The notes below the pieces were generated by a model. It saw only the letters and a list, made by a program, of their open reading frames with translations, searched no databases and had not been told where the DNA came from. Both the position numbers and the translations under genes were made by a program. Below are positions 25,901 through 39,494 of a stretch of 64,000 bases of DNA, in pieces. Location: the NCBI GenBank assembly GCA_036785705.1, contig JAWUZG010001086.1:62001-126000 (forward strand), read 5' to 3'. Numbering within the stretch: position 1 is the stretch's first letter; every line of letters begins with the position of its first letter. Source of the stretch: Acanthornis magna (lineage: Eukaryota > Chordata > Aves > Passeriformes > Acanthizidae).

Positions 25901-28900
25901 TAGTTTCCAGTAGAATTTTCTCAGCATGTGAAAAAGGGCTCAGAATTTCTACCTCTGATCCCTCTAAATGCTCTGCTGTTGTTGCATAGACCACATACTA
26001 ACCATAAAATAGAAGTCAGAGCCAGCTATCAGGTTCGGATACATGTATGCCTTTTCCCAACTTTTCTCAGTCAAAAATTAATAGTTTTACAAGCTCCCTA
26101 CCTGTAAATGTCAAGGTGTCATTTGCATAGATTTCAAAGTTTTAATCTGTCCAAATTTAAACTTGGCCAGGACCTAACAGGTTTTCAACCTGAAACTCCA
26201 AATCCAATTTCTTGGCCCATATTTATTTTACAAGGAAGATGACCTTGATATGTATGTCAATAGCCTAAGCTCTTAGTTTAGCTTTTGCTAAATAAATCGA
26301 CAGAATTGTGTATTTCATTATAGCACAGTCCTGACCCAGTGCAACAGGAAAATTCCTAGAAAATTCAGTGGAGCCTGATTTTCATACACTGTAGTTTGAG
26401 ACCTATGTAAGAAAGAGCCCTAAAACATTGTAGCTGATGCAAAATTAGAGAATTGGCCTTGCATTTGTTTTCCTAAGTTTTCACCCATTTAGTTGACATT
26501 TTTTAGTTTCCTAAATTGTCAAGAGTATTTTGATAATTCCTTTTGCTAAGACATGAGCAGAGGAAAAGTCTGGGTTTGCGTCACTGAATATTTTCCCATT
26601 TGTGCTTCTGGACTTGAATAATCTAAGGCAAACTCACTATTTTCCTCTTTGTCATCTTCAGTGCAGCCAATGCGAAAGAGCTGAGATTAGGAAACTTCTT
26701 ATGTGATAAGAACTCCAGCAATTATAATGTTGGGTTTTCACTTCTTAATACTCCCTTCTATTTCCTGTGAACATCAACATACTCAACAATTTATGCCCCA
26801 TTGAAAGTCCAGTATTTGATAGTTTAGACAGAAACTTTCTTTTTCTGCAATGTGCAGTTTCTCTTCCTATACTGGAATCTTTAAATACTCAGTTGGCAAT
26901 TCCTATTATAGTTGATTATTTGGACCAGGCAAATTGCCGAATAAAAGGTTTGTAAATGATCTGCTTTATATTTGTGCGGTCCTCAAAGGACTGAAATTTG
27001 CTTTGGGGAAAAGCAAACGACCAAGTAATAACATTTTCTTTTTTTTAAAGCACTGCCAGAAACTTAATTTCAGAGAGCTTTTTATTATTAAATTTCCCAG
27101 CCTTCCTTTCAAGCACGTTATTAGGAACATGGTTCATTTATTTGGGAGAGGGAGGAAAGCACTGAAGAAGGGGGAGATAAAGGTGAAAAGCAAGCTCATT
27201 AATTCGTATTGTGATCTAAGTGTAGAGTTCATGTTGGCAACAATTTCAGTTTTCTAATGTGCAGTCATTGTGAAAGACTGATTCTAACATGCAAACCTCA
27301 AAGAAGTGAGAAAATTGTTTCTCTTCTTTTTTGGAGCTCATTTATATTGAAATTTTTAAGGCCTTTGGAATTTTCAAGTGGTTCTCCTAGAGCAGGTGAA
27401 AAAGACCTTTGCTCTTCAACAGAAGGAGCCAGAGAAATCAAGCTTTTGCTTGTTTTACTTACAAACTAGATGCAGCTTTGAGCACTGGGCTTGAGTTTGA
27501 TGCTGTTAGAAAAGTGAAGTCTAGGTAATAGATATAACGCAAGGAGGAACTGATCATTCTTCTGGGTTGTGGTCTGTAAATGTCTTTTTGTTTATTTCTA
27601 TTCATGGCTTAGCAGTTGACACCTAACTTTTAGGAAGAGAGCATTTCTCTCCAGCCTACAAAATAAAGCTGTCCTGGAAGGGTGCGACAAAGGAGGTCAG
27701 TGCTGCTATTAGTTACATAATAAATGCTTTTTTTCTTCTCAGTGAAAGGCAGAAATTCTGTGAGCCCACTTAAAGCATGGGGACAATCCAAAGCCTAAGT
27801 TTGTCCATGACAGCTGAGAAAGCTGACTGGAAACTGGAACTTCCATTCCCCAGGAGAGCTGAACATTTTTTAATTTTCTGTCATTCTACTTGGAAAAATT
27901 AGCATTCTATAATATGCTGGTTTAGGGGCATAGAAATATTTCAAGTTCAGTATTGTTCAAATTGACAAGAATGTTCCTATTTCTTCTGTTTGTTTACCAA
28001 ACCTAATCTGATTAAATTAATATTTTCAAGAGCAAACAGCTTTCTCAAGAAATGCCTTTGCTATTTGTTATCAGGGGATTGTGGACACATTTCTCTAAGC
28101 GAAGGCCATAATTTTCTGTCCATTCAATTTAACTACTTTTCTGCTTTTTCTGTGGACCATCCAAGCTGGAGCTCTGAGCTGTTGGCTGTCCCTCCCCAGC
28201 AGCTGTTTCTGTAGTGTGTGGGTCTTGTCAAGGAAAACACTGAATACGTTCCTGCTTTCCTTAGCACCATTGATGAGATGTTTCTGGCTTCCTGAAATCA
28301 CTGTCAGGCACAGGGAGAGCTCTGAGGAGCCGTGTGCTCCTGGTGCTTTTAGAATTTGAGATCAGGAAAACTCTTCTATTCCACTTTACTTGCTTGAGCT
28401 CATTCCTCAAAACACTTGCTGCTGCCTTATTTATACGACTTTTTCAGGCCTCCTTGTTGCAGATTTTGTCTTTCACAGGGTTTGGTCTTTCTGGCAGCCT
28501 GATTAGTATTTTGCATGCTTATTCTCTCTGAGCATAACCCACGGGCAGTTACTGTGCTGCAAGACTAAGGACAGGGCTGCTCTACAACGAGTGGTCTTGT
28601 TCAATGGGAAAGGATGGATCTGCAATGGCAACTGGGTGGGGGCAGCAGTGCAGACGATGTACTTCTTACAAGTGGCTCATGGTGGGCTAGGAAAGTGTGA
28701 CAGACAGCACAGGCCTGAAGGAATGCACCATACTCTTTTAGAAATCACAAAGATAGTAACAATCAGCTGGGGGGAGGCAGCTGGAGCAAGGCAGAATAGG
28801 CACATTTTGCTTTCCTGTCTCACAAAGAGGTTCTGTGGGGTAGAGCAGGTACAAGCTGTCAGGTGTACCTTAGGTGTTTGGGGGATGCAGTGTTACAGCG

Positions 28901-30867
28901 TTAGTGTGAAAAGTGAAAAAGCTATTGGCACTTTTGCAAGAAATGGAGGGGAAAAACCTTGCCACCACTATTCAACAACGCTAAAAAATCCCAAACAAAA
29001 CAATTTTTGTGAAAGTTTGCTCTAGAGAAACACAGAGAAAAGTTTTGGAAAACAATCTGGTGCCAATATGTAGAGTATATGTAGTAGTTTTTTTACTGTA
29101 AATCGGGTCCTGTTGCATAATTTTTTCCTCTGACCTTCACTTTTCTATGAACTTTGCAAACCCCATATAAGACGATGGGATTCTGATGGGGAAACACTTC
29201 CAGAAATCTTCTGCTAGGCTTCTTTTTTATTTTCTTCTTAAACCTATAGCTGTGTATCTTTTAGCATAATGTGGACTGTTTGGACTGTTTAATTTGCCTG
29301 GTATGTCCTTCTTGTCCTGGTGTTGCTAGAGTAAAAAGTGAGGTTGTTTAGTCCTGTTGCATCAGAACATTGCCTTGCTGGTTTTTGCAGCCTATTTCTG
29401 GGGCTGTTCTGGTTGGAAGGACTCTTTCTGGAACATGGTTGGCATTGTCAATAGTATTTCAAAGGAAGAGCTCTCAAAGGAGCATTTACCACGAAAATCT
29501 ATCTTCCTTCACTCTTCTGGGTATACATCACCTGATGTGTTTACTCTTTTCATGGCTGATGATTTGCAGACATCCCATATTCTACAAATATACTTCTCCC
29601 TACACAGCTCCTCCATCTGACAACATCACAGTTTATAGCAGAAAGTCTTGTTATTAGTCCCAAAGCTTCTGACCTTGCACACTCCTATTAAATTTCATCC
29701 CATTTCTATTACCCTTCCAGATAATCCAGCCCCTGCTCTGTGAACCCCCAACTCTCCCTCCAGACATGTAGCTCTCAGGGAATCTATTTGTTTGTTTTTA
29801 TACTTTTGTGCCAGTCATTAATACAAGTATTAAGTGAGATTGGTCTCAACCCCCGAGGGTTTTTCATTATTAACCTTCCTGAAGTTTAACAATTCCCTTC
29901 CTGCCACATGCTCCTCTAACAGGCTATAGCTAAGGGGAGGGCAAGCCTGCCCTGGCCCCTGTGACCCCTTTCAGCAGATGCCTTTGGGGCACAGGGCAGG
30001 CTGCCCTTTCCCTGATCGCCACTGGGAAGCCTTGGAGGAGGAGCTGCTGGAGCAGAGCTGACAAGTTCACATGGTGAGCTCTGCCTCTGCAGCCAGGAGA
30101 GGCAGAGAGACACAGCCAGCCTTTGGAGATGGCAGGGGGATATATGAAAGGGCAGCAAGAAAGGCCTTGTAGAATTTTCTTTGATCCAGGAAATGAGCAG
30201 GTATTGCTCAGCTGAAAGCCTGGCTGGAGGAAAGGGCCTGCCCTGCCAGGGCACCGAGGCTGGGGGAGAGATTTATTTGCAGTCCCCTTTGCTTTCACTC
30301 TTTCACTCAGCAGAGATGAGGACAGATATTTCTTCTGTTAATAGAGTTTACTGCTCCAGCTGGCATTCGAACAAAACCGCCTTTCTGAGATGCTGAGGTA
30401 CTCCACTCAGGCAATAGATCTCAGCACTTAATCCTAAAACCTCCTGTTGATTTGAGGTCTGCTAGAGTTACAAAAGAATAAAAAAAATAAAGTAGAAAGC
30501 TGAGAAACAACCTCCCTTTCACCAGGCGGTACAACATAAGGCATTGTACTAAATCTGACTAAAGGTGTTTTTAGCAACACAGAACTTGCAGAGTCTTGCA
30601 GTGCCAAATGTGTGAGTCTAGTGTGTTGAATTTGTTAGTTTATTGATGATTGCACACATTTAGTCTTTTGGAAGAATAAATTACTCAGTATAACAATACA
30701 CAGTAATGATAGCCTTTTCTGACTTTGTGTGGTCAGAAATGATGTATAGAGACAAAATGCTAAACACCATGTTTTGTGGACAATAATTGTTAGGAGTAAA
30801 GTGTGTTTTCTTTTGTTACAACACTTACGAACATGTCAAAGTTGAGATACCATACTGATGCTTGTGC
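22961..30867. other. Noncoding DNA, no gene recognised
   Basis: No exon or RNA gene is supported. 23.6-24.34 kb is GC-richer and opens two overlapping minus-strand frames of 172 and 164 codons without any recognisable domain. The intervals 24830-25000 and 26930-27250 look unusually rich in transcription-factor-like motifs and poor in simple repeats, so they are candidates for conserved noncoding elements. 29916-30298 is GC-rich and open in two minus frames, again without domains. Confidence 0.6.
24027..24066. repeat. 19-bp perfect tandem duplication (two copies)
   Basis: 'acagcccactgtgtggtgc' occurs at 24027-24045 and again at 24046-24064, identical, followed by the start of a third copy (aca). 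It lies inside a GC-richer patch with long but unrecognised open frames. Confidence 0.9.
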
Positions 30868-30955
30868 TGATACTTAGCACTTTGCATGTTCACAGCCCTG
30901 TACAAACATTAATGAACCAATGTAAACAGTCATTTTCATCATGTGGCTTAATATA
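30868..30955 (-). repeat. Ancient SINE/LINE-tail relic, antisense
   Basis: 'acttagcactttgcatgttc', then 'ccctgtacaaacattaatga' and 'cattttcatcatgtgg', resemble the complement of the ancient amniote tail '..ttaatgtttgtaaagcgctt..'. This is the antisense counterpart of the type of relic at 12405-12500. Strong divergence makes the family uncertain. Confidence 0.4.
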
Positions 30956-32899
30956 ATAAGGCATTGTGAACCTTGTTTTGCCTCTGTATGCACAAGGGAT
31001 TGTAATTTACACTCCTTTCCATGCGCAATGAAGGCTATTCCTGTCATCTACCCTCTCACAATCATCCTTTTCCTGTGCAGTTCCCACTGAAGGGGGGGAC
31101 AGGGCTCTAAAGAGCCTGGGCCATAATTTGATTGGCTCTCTTCCAGCTTTCTAGATGGTGCCAGTTTGCTCCAGGCTTCCTCTGTGCTATATCATTGCAA
31201 ATCCCTTTTTGAGGGGTGTCGTTTCCCCCACATCTGGAATTACCTCTCTCACTGCACTGCCAGGAATAAAAGCCCACCTGCATTTCAAAAGTGCATGTCT
31301 GCTACGTTGTCTTACACATTTGTCAGCAGGAAAGCACTGCCTGCATTGTGCTATTTTTTAAAATTTATTTTATTTTAGAATGTTAGTTACCCTTTTGCTT
31401 CAAGCTAGGAGTATGTGCATCTATTTTGCCAGCATGATTTCAAAGAGCTGAATTTCAGATATTAAGTGTGCACTCTCAGGACTTGCAAGAGCTCGAGCAA
31501 GTAAATTAGCAGACCAGAATGAAGTCAAGTGAAGTACCAAAGGGCTCCAGATACTTTAGGATTACAGCAGAAAGCATAATATGAGGGCCAGCTCTCCCAG
31601 TTGTTGAAAGTGTGCTTGGAGAGAGGTGAGAAGACACCAGCCTCTACCAGCTGGTGCTAAGTCCCACAGCACTGATTACAAGCTGAAGAAATCCTTACTG
31701 GTGGTATCTCCATATCATACCCAGCTGTGAGCAGGGAATTGCCTTTGTAGCCAAACTGGCCATGTCCTGTGAAACCAGAGGATTGATTGACTTCATGGCA
31801 AGATCAGGCTCTTTTGCCTCCAGGAATGGTTAGCCTCTTTGCACAAAAGGTTAAGGTGAAAGGTGTGGGTGTTAATGTTATTTATGCTGTTAGTGGACTA
31901 CAGAGTTCCACACTGGCTAAAATGTGATGAATTGAGCAGAAATAATTGAAGTCTGTGTCCTGCACAGTGTTGAGGGGAGACATGCACCTGACAGCTGATA
32001 CAGTTAAGCATTTGCAGCTTAAAGGTGCATATCCTCTGTGCTTCTTGGGGAGCAAACAGGAGTTGAATTATTCACGTTATTCAGTGCAGATGTCTGGCTT
32101 TTAGTCTCATCATTCATCATTGCTCAGCAAACACCTGTGTTCATACATTGCATCATAAATACTGCAAAATGAATTGTGAATTTTATGCTCCTTGAATAGA
32201 ACTCGGACTCACAGCCACACAATAAGATGCACAATGACCATGCTGTATTACTTGTTAAGTATATATTGGAGAATAATGGTTGAACCCAGTTATTTCTGGA
32301 TATATGAGAGAGATATTTCTGGATTTATTTTTTTTTTTATACTTAATACACCCTGGGACAGCAGGGGATTGTGCTCTGTTGGGCTAGACTTAGGCATGCC
32401 AAAATCATGTCTGTGATGAGACTCCCTGTAATGCTATTTTTAAATTTATTGATTGAAGGGGCTAAAGTAGGTCTGTAATTTGTTTTATCTTGTAATTTTG
32501 AAAGCAACAACTTTAAGAAGTCTCATTCATATTGATAGCCACAGTGATGAGCTCAGGAACTGAATGTAGGGCCAGACAAGAATTCCCCAGGTCAAAGGTA
32601 CAAACCTTGTAAAAAATCCTGAATTATTCTGGCCTTTCTTGGGAAGAAAGGTAAAGAAAAATTCCATATCTACTTGGACAAAGAACTGCTTTCAAAACAT
32701 ACCTTAAGAAGTGGACAAAAAGCTTAAAGCAAATGAAAAACACAGCTTTATTGTTGCCGTTAGGAAAAACGAGGATAAAATTAAATTGCTGCACTGGTTT
32801 AAATCTTGCAAAATAGGTGAAAAGAGTAGTACCTTATGTATATCAGTTCATCAGTCATAAGAAACTGGCTGGTCAAGTCACTAGAGTAAAAGGACTCTA
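30956..32899. other. Noncoding DNA, no gene recognised
   Basis: I see no gene or repeat family. Short overlapping plus-strand frames at 31155-31378 and 32192-32416 show no protein-like character. Confidence 0.65.
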
Positions 32900-33145
32900 A
32901 AAGAAGTTGAAAGAGACCTCCAGGAGGTCATCTAGTACAGTCCCTTGTTCAGAGCAGGTCTGATTAGATCAGGTTTCTGTGTCAGGGCTGTGTCCACTCA
33001 AATCTTGAATATCTCCAAAGAGGGAGATCTGCAGCTCCTCTGGGCAAGCTGCAATATTTGACCACCTTGTCTTAAAAAACCTTGTCTTAAAAAATGTTTT
33101 CTTAAAAAAGGTTCAACAGAACTGTATTGCAGTGGCTGGGGACAG
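32900..33145 (-). mobile_element. CR1 LINE fragment (ORF2 end and 3' region)
   Basis: Plus-strand reading gives 'gagacctccaggaggtcatc', 'agtcccttgttcagagcagg', 'gtgtccactcaaatcttgaa', 'tatctccaaagagggagat' and 'cctctgggcaagctgcaat'. This is the standard order of an avian CR1 read antisense. On the minus strand the translation includes SPSLEIFK, a typical CR1 ORF2 C-terminal motif. The stretch at 33065-33110 carries three imperfect copies of 'ccttgtcttaaaaaa', a local expansion inside the element. The terminal agaatcatagaat motif is absent. Confidence 0.85.
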
Positions 33146-33384
33146 ATAACAAGAACTGTTGATGGAGTGTGAGCCACCACTCCAAGAGATTTCCACCAGT
33201 CTGGAAATGACTGACCGGTGTGTACTGGTGTGTTCTGCTAAGCCATACCATAAAACACCACCAGCAGCCACTAGTGACGTGCTGACGAAAAAAGAAAATG
33301 ACACTTGAAAGTTATTGGCTTAGGAATTTCCAGAGTGGGTTTTTTTAAATGTAGCTCAAGTCCTGCTAGAGGTGAAATCAAAGT

Positions 33385-33625
33385 GGAGCAGGTACAAAGC
33401 AGGGCTGTGAAAATGATTGATTATGGGCAATAGGGAGGAATAAGAGTGTTTGGCTGTTCAGAGAAGTCAAATGAAGTCTTTGAAAGGCTTCTTACTGCTC
33501 TCTGTAAGTTCATTACTGCTAATAGGTATAATGGGAAGAAATAGATGAAGACTGTTAATTAGAAAAAGGTTTTAAACAAGAACATGGTGAGGCCTTGGAG
33601 CAGCTTTCAGAAGGAGCAGTTGTAA
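33385..33625 (+). mobile_element. CR1 LINE fragment, strongly decayed
   Basis: 'gcagggctgtgaaaatgatt', 'tggctgttcagagaagtcaa', 'aattagaaaaaggttttaaa' and 'tggtgaggccttggagcagc' follow the order of CR1 ORF2 C-terminal coding sequence in plus orientation. Similarity is patchy and no reading frame survives. It lies about 240 bp from the minus-strand CR1 at 32900-33145, so the two form a diverged head-to-head pair of independent insertions. Confidence 0.6.
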
Positions 33626-36600
33626 AAATACATGAAACAGAAACAAAACCAAATGGACTTTGACATGGCGGTCTGCAGGGGCAGTCTTTTGCTCAATATT
33701 CAATTTGTGATTTCAGGGTAGACATTGTGTTCGGGGGTAATTTGCCTGGCATTTCAGTACGTATGGTAGCATTTTAGTTGTGCCTGTCACACTCTGTTAT
33801 TTCCTGAGCACAGGAGGAGTAACAGCGTGTCTGCAATTTGCTTGGCAAATCCCAGGTGCTCCCCAGTGCCTGCACCTTGCATGCATGTGGAAGGGCTTGG
33901 CAAATCACGCAAAGGTCGCAGTGCAGGAAGCCCACGTTAGGCTAGGGACTTTGCTGGTGTTTCAGTTCACTGGGAATGATCTTTGTCTGTACATTTCTGC
34001 TGAGGAAGTCCAAAATAAAAATATGTTAGTCCATAATAAGAGACATTTGTGAAAGAGACTGAAGAATTTGTACTCAGTGTGTATGCTGGGCCCCTATGCT
34101 TTCCAACTCAGAGTATTTTTCCATGACTAAACAAAAATAGCCATTTCCTTAGAATAGTGACTGAATTTTTTTCAATTGTATGTTTTATATGGCATAATTA
34201 TATGCCCTTACAAGCAATTTAAGCCAAATTATGCAATTGAAAGTTTAGCTAGTGCTTTTTAATCCACTTAAGAGTTTTGTTTTTGATAGCCTGGTAGTGA
34301 AGCAAACTAAATTAAAGTGAATTCCACATGAAAGATGGTTCTAGTATTTGTGATTGTGAGGTAATGACTTGAAATTCTCCATAGTTGCAGCATTTCTGTA
34401 TTTTGTATTTAATTTTAAAACTGTTATGGTTTTAGTGGCCATAAATGGAACAGAGTAATATGAGAGAATTGATGAAACAGATATTTGACTGGAAAATAAC
34501 AGGTTAATGTTAAATGTATCTGTAACAATGAGGAGGCTTAGGCAAAATGCAGAAATATCAATAAGCAAATAGTAAGAGGCAATGGATGACCTGTGAGATC
34601 AAAATAAGGAAAAGAATGGAAATATTAAAGAATAGTGAAGATGCTTATTTTGGAACAGGAAAGTATTAAGGAAGTTATCAAAAGAATAGTTTCTATTCCA
34701 GTGTTTAAAATTCAAAAAGAGAGATTAGAAAATAGCAGTGCTGATGAGAAATGGAATGATCAATGGTTTGGAAAGGCATATGCTGCTAAAAAAGAAAACA
34801 GAAGCTTCCTGTCTAAAAGGGGATGTCTGCCAGATAATCAGCTGACGTTTGCATCGAGGTCAGTCACCAACAGTGACTGCAGCATCTCTAAGTTTTTGGA
34901 CAAGAAAAGTGTTTGAACTAGATTGATCCGTAAGAGTATTTACGCTGAATTCATGGAACTGCAGACTAAGTTGTATGAGCCCCTGTTGCGTTGGTTTCGA
35001 TCAGGTTTTGCCTAGCAAAGTTCAGCATTATTGTATTTTTTGTCACTGGGAGTTTTTATTTATGTGCAAAGCTAAAAATAATGGCATATGTAGTGCATTT
35101 CAAATGTCACCTTTTAGCACAAGCACAGACTTTCAACTCTGCTGACCACTGAGCTTCTGAGATTATTTGTTGGGATGAATGACCCTATCCAAAGCACAGA
35201 TTGGATAAATCCATGCAAATTTGCCAGCTTCTGGAACAAAACTTTCATCAATTTCTTGTAGTGTTTTGCATATAATTGCATGTATGATCACAGCTATTAT
35301 TGTGGCTGTTTCTAAGTGGTTTTTGTGCTGCCAACGTGAATGAGTGTTTGATGTCTGGAGAAAGGAGTGTTTTTGCAAATGAAATCTGGAGGTTTTGCAT
35401 CACCGTACTGGGAAAAGCTGAAAGCAAGGTGATCAACCACACTGCAGCTTTCATGTGCCAGCTTTCATCCTGGCACCAATACATTTCAACATGAGGGAGA
35501 GAACTTTTTTATGGGGAAGAGATGCAGATTTTCTAAAGCTAATCAGCTGAGTTTGTATATTCATTAATAATTGTTGCAATCCACTTGAGAACTTGCCCAG
35601 ATTTAGTCAGACCTGTAACAGAAATCAAGGTATTGCTTAAAGGTCTATTGAAGAAATTTCCCTGTCCAAGTTCCCTTTGGAGTTAGCTCGAAATCTACAG
35701 TCCTTGGTCCAGCAAAACTTAATTATTATTTGAGTAAGAATTCCAGCATTTTGCTCCATAACTTCAAGAGATGTTAGGGTTTTTAGAAAAGAACTGAAGT
35801 GCATTGTTATGGTAAGTGTTTTGGTATAATGACAGTACACCAAGATCTACATTTAATTTAAAATCAATTTTTTAGTTTTAATATTATTGATTCCAAAAGT
35901 CATTAGGTTTGATACAAGCCTTTTTTTTTACCCATTACCAATACTTGAATAGCAGTTGCTGTTCACATTTTATGGATGGAGAGAATGATGTGATTGTTGT
36001 TCTTTGATAAGAAATACAGTTCTGATTCATACCAGAACACTAACTTTGTGGATGCAAGTTTATAAAAATTTCTTTTTTAGGAACTACTTAATTCCTTATT
36101 TTTCAATTATTATTTCTGAAATATGTTTTATGTTCAAGATATAGTTCCAGACCTGAATTAAATGTCTTTGAGTCCAAAGAAATATGCTAAAAGAAAATAT
36201 TTGTTTGGGCACCAAAAACTTGATCCAAATTTTGGTGTCAACATGCTTTTGATTAGGTCAGTATGTAACATCTTTGTAGTTACACCTTAAATTTAAATGG
36301 CTTGGAAAGCTGGAGTACTATTTTTAGGAAACAAATAAAACTTTTTAGACAATAGATTTTATTAATGTATATTAAACTTAGGTATAAGTAGGAAGATCAG
36401 TTAGAGCATATAGAGTGGGGGTGTTTGGGAAGTTGGAATACAGTCCTATCAGAGAAATAACATGTGCATCGCAGAAATATATACTAAAACAGAGTTTAAT
36501 GTTACAGTATTTTTATTTGTTGTCGAAAGAAATAAATCCTTTTATGTCAGCATAGGTGGAAGAAACCAGCTCATGGAATCTCTTCTGGGCTCAAAGGAGA

Positions 36601-39436
36601 GCGTTAGTTTTAGTAAGAAATTTTTGGTAAAGCCCAGATGCTGTAGATTTCTATTGGGATTACAGTAGAAAGCAGAAATTTTGAAGGAGAGCTATAGGGA
36701 TGTTCCTTACCCTTTATAGGGAAAGTTTTTCTGCAGATATAGATTATCATGCAAACAGAAATGACTCTTTTCTTTTTTACGTCAGTGGATATTGGCATTG
36801 TTAGTGTGAAAAACATGTATGTATAAAAACCTGGAAGCTGGAAACCTTCCTTTGTGCATAAATAAATGGTTTTTTAGTAATAAATTAATTACAGCCTGTT
36901 TACTGAAGCACATTCTTATATCTTGTAGCCTCACTCAGCTATGTCAGATATTTCTATGAAGAGTTAACCATTTGATCAATTAATGGCTTCAAAAAGCAAA
37001 CCAAGAAGAACACCTACAGTTTTTGTGTTGTTTTCCCCTTTCCCAGCTCAGTAAAAACAACTTTTCCTGATTTCCTGAGGTTGGCAAAGGCTTTTCAACA
37101 GCTCTCTCTAAATCATTGAGAGTATTATATTTCAGCTTCCTGGAGGAAAATGAGCATGGTCTGAGTCAAGGCAGTAGTTTTAAGTGGTCCTCAGGGGCAT
37201 AGCATCAAATTGCACTGTTGGTGCAATTTTTCTGTCATCATATGAAGGCAGCAGCTGTTGCATCAATGGAATTTTTGGATTAGGAAATTCTTGAGGCCAA
37301 ATCCTGCCCTTGTTTCTATGGCCAGCTTGAAGCAGAACTTGTCCAGTGTGCAGGAGTGAAGACCAAGGCATGAAGTGCTATGAAAAGTCAGGTCTGGGAA
37401 GGCTGTGAAGCCAAACCATGTGTACATGATTGCTTGTGTTGAGTAGGAGCAGATGCAGAAGTGCCAGTCAGCTTTTTGTTGGAGAAGAGTAAAATTTGAA
37501 GTCTTGGTTCTTCCTTAAAGAAGTTCACCCTGGGCCAGAATTATTATTACAAGCAGCATGTAAGTAACAGACCTGTGTCAACAGTGGAGCTGGATCTCCT
37601 GGAAATTACATTTGTTCCCAAAGCTCACTTTAGTTGGAGAAGCTTTTCTTAGCAGCTTTTTTTCCCCCTCCAACTGGTTTGCAAGTTCAGATTTTCCAGG
37701 TTCTTGAAGACTCAAGAAGTGCTCATCACTTGCTGTCAGCAGGATGGCAGACCTGTGTGTCTGTGTCCCCCAGAGCCTTCACTGGCACTCGCTGGCTTTT
37801 TTTGGGTTTCCCAGGACTTCACTCATGCAGGAGTGGGCACTGGTGTCACATTGTGACCGTGGACAGTGTAAAGCCTTGGGAAGCTGTTTATCCATGTTTG
37901 GTGTCGGGGACAGAGCTGTCCCAGGGCAGCAAGGCTGAGCTCCTCAGAGCACATTTCTATTTCTCGTGCTAAAATGTGTTTCTGAATACTAATTACCATT
38001 TACAACTATTTTAATGTCTGCTTAGGAACTTAGCTCAAGGGGAGAAAAAAAAATTATGGTAATAGTTTCAAAAGACCACAAAGGCCACATTTTTTAGCAA
38101 AGCATTTTGCTTGCTTTACATTAAACATGCCCTCAAGTTCCATATTTATTTTTAATATATTACTCCTACATCTTCTCTTCCCCCATAGTGATTTTCCCTT
38201 GCTGAATAAGATCCACTCAGCTTTCCTTATCCCAAACAGAGCTGTCAATCTTAAAGTTTAAATTGGCATCATCCTTTCCCAGCCCCAGCTGCCCTTGACT
38301 TTCTTCAAGTTTTTGTCAGTATGATCTAAGTATAGTGCACTTGTACCCATATATTTTAAAATATATACTGGGTTTGTTTCTTTTAGGTAGTACCCAGTCT
38401 ATCACAATGGTCAAAATTGTTTCTGGCATCCATGGAGATAATTATAATATGTCATAATGTTGTGAATAGTGTATTGTATTAATATCCTTACATCACATGG
38501 AGAATTCAAGATATGAAAAATTGTTCCAGATAGTCAGGAATCTAAAGATTGTTTTTCTATACTCTTTAGCATGATTGATTAACAAACTTAGCTTAGACGA
38601 GAAATATCCCTATGAAGCTTTTCTGGATTTATTTTGACTGCAAATGAGACCTGTTTCAAATTTTGAGCTGAGATGAAATGCATTTAACAAGGGTTATGGT
38701 ATGATCAGTGGCAAAGCTATTAGAGAGAATTTCTTGCTATTTTTAAGGCCACACTGTTCCTTCTTCCTTCATCCCAGTGATTTTTATTTATTTTTTCTTC
38801 TTCCCCAAATATCTTTTTTTGTTTTGACAGGTTTTCTTGTTCAAATTTGTATTTTATTTTAAATCTTCAAAGCAAAAGACATCATTGCCATGGTGGATTG
38901 TAATACATGATATTTCTAACTGAACTTTTGGTCCACTTGTGAGAGTTCTCTGTTATGGAAGCTGCCAAGACCCCAGTGTGAATGCAGCATGGGTCTATGT
39001 ATTTAGAATTTGGACATCATGTATATGTAGTAAAAGCCTGAATTTTGATATGGTATGGATTATGTATTAAAAAGAAATTGGCATATTCAAACACATTTTA
39101 TGATTTAAGGGATAAATAACATGTATTTGGTGTAACAGTATCAAAGATGCTCTATGCCAAAGAGTATTCAGACAATTTCCTGCAAAAGTTGGAGTTTGAA
39201 TGAATAAGCGGTTAACTTTATTACCTTCAAGCCTTTGTATCTCTAAGTACTACAATATCAGAGTTTCTGCCATAAAAATATGCAGTGTCTGACTGCAATA
39301 CATATTGCGAACTGTTTAGTTGTAATATTTTGTTAATGAAACAGGGGTTTTTCCTGTATTTAGCTCCTGTTTGATAGTTCTATTTCAAAGAACACTAAAC
39401 TCAAGAATTTATCTAATTTTATGCACTCCCAATAAA
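33626..39436. other. Noncoding AT-rich DNA, no gene recognised
   Basis: Nothing recognisable beyond short AT-rich motifs, including an 18-base perfect palindrome (atatattttaaaatatat) at 38349-38366. Open frames up to about 112 codons lack protein-like features. Confidence 0.65.
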
Positions 39437-39494
39437 GGAAGTTGGACTGGATGACATCTAGAGGCTCCTTCCAACCAATATTTCTATCACTGTT
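39437..39494 (+). mobile_element. CR1 LINE, extreme 3' end
   Basis: 'aggaagttggactggatgac', 'atctagaggctccttccaac' and a degraded 'tatttctatcac' end match the last ~60 bp of a CR1 element in plus orientation. Extremely 5'-truncated copies like this are common in bird genomes. Confidence 0.8.

Noticed and set aside
28591..29025. Plus-strand open frame of 144 codons
   Set aside because: No recognisable domain, mixed composition and no convincing splice or promoter context; consistent with chance.
35955..36060. Possible antisense SINE relic (cattttatggatggagaga)
   Set aside because: Only the first 20 or so bases fit; the rest is too diverged to follow.
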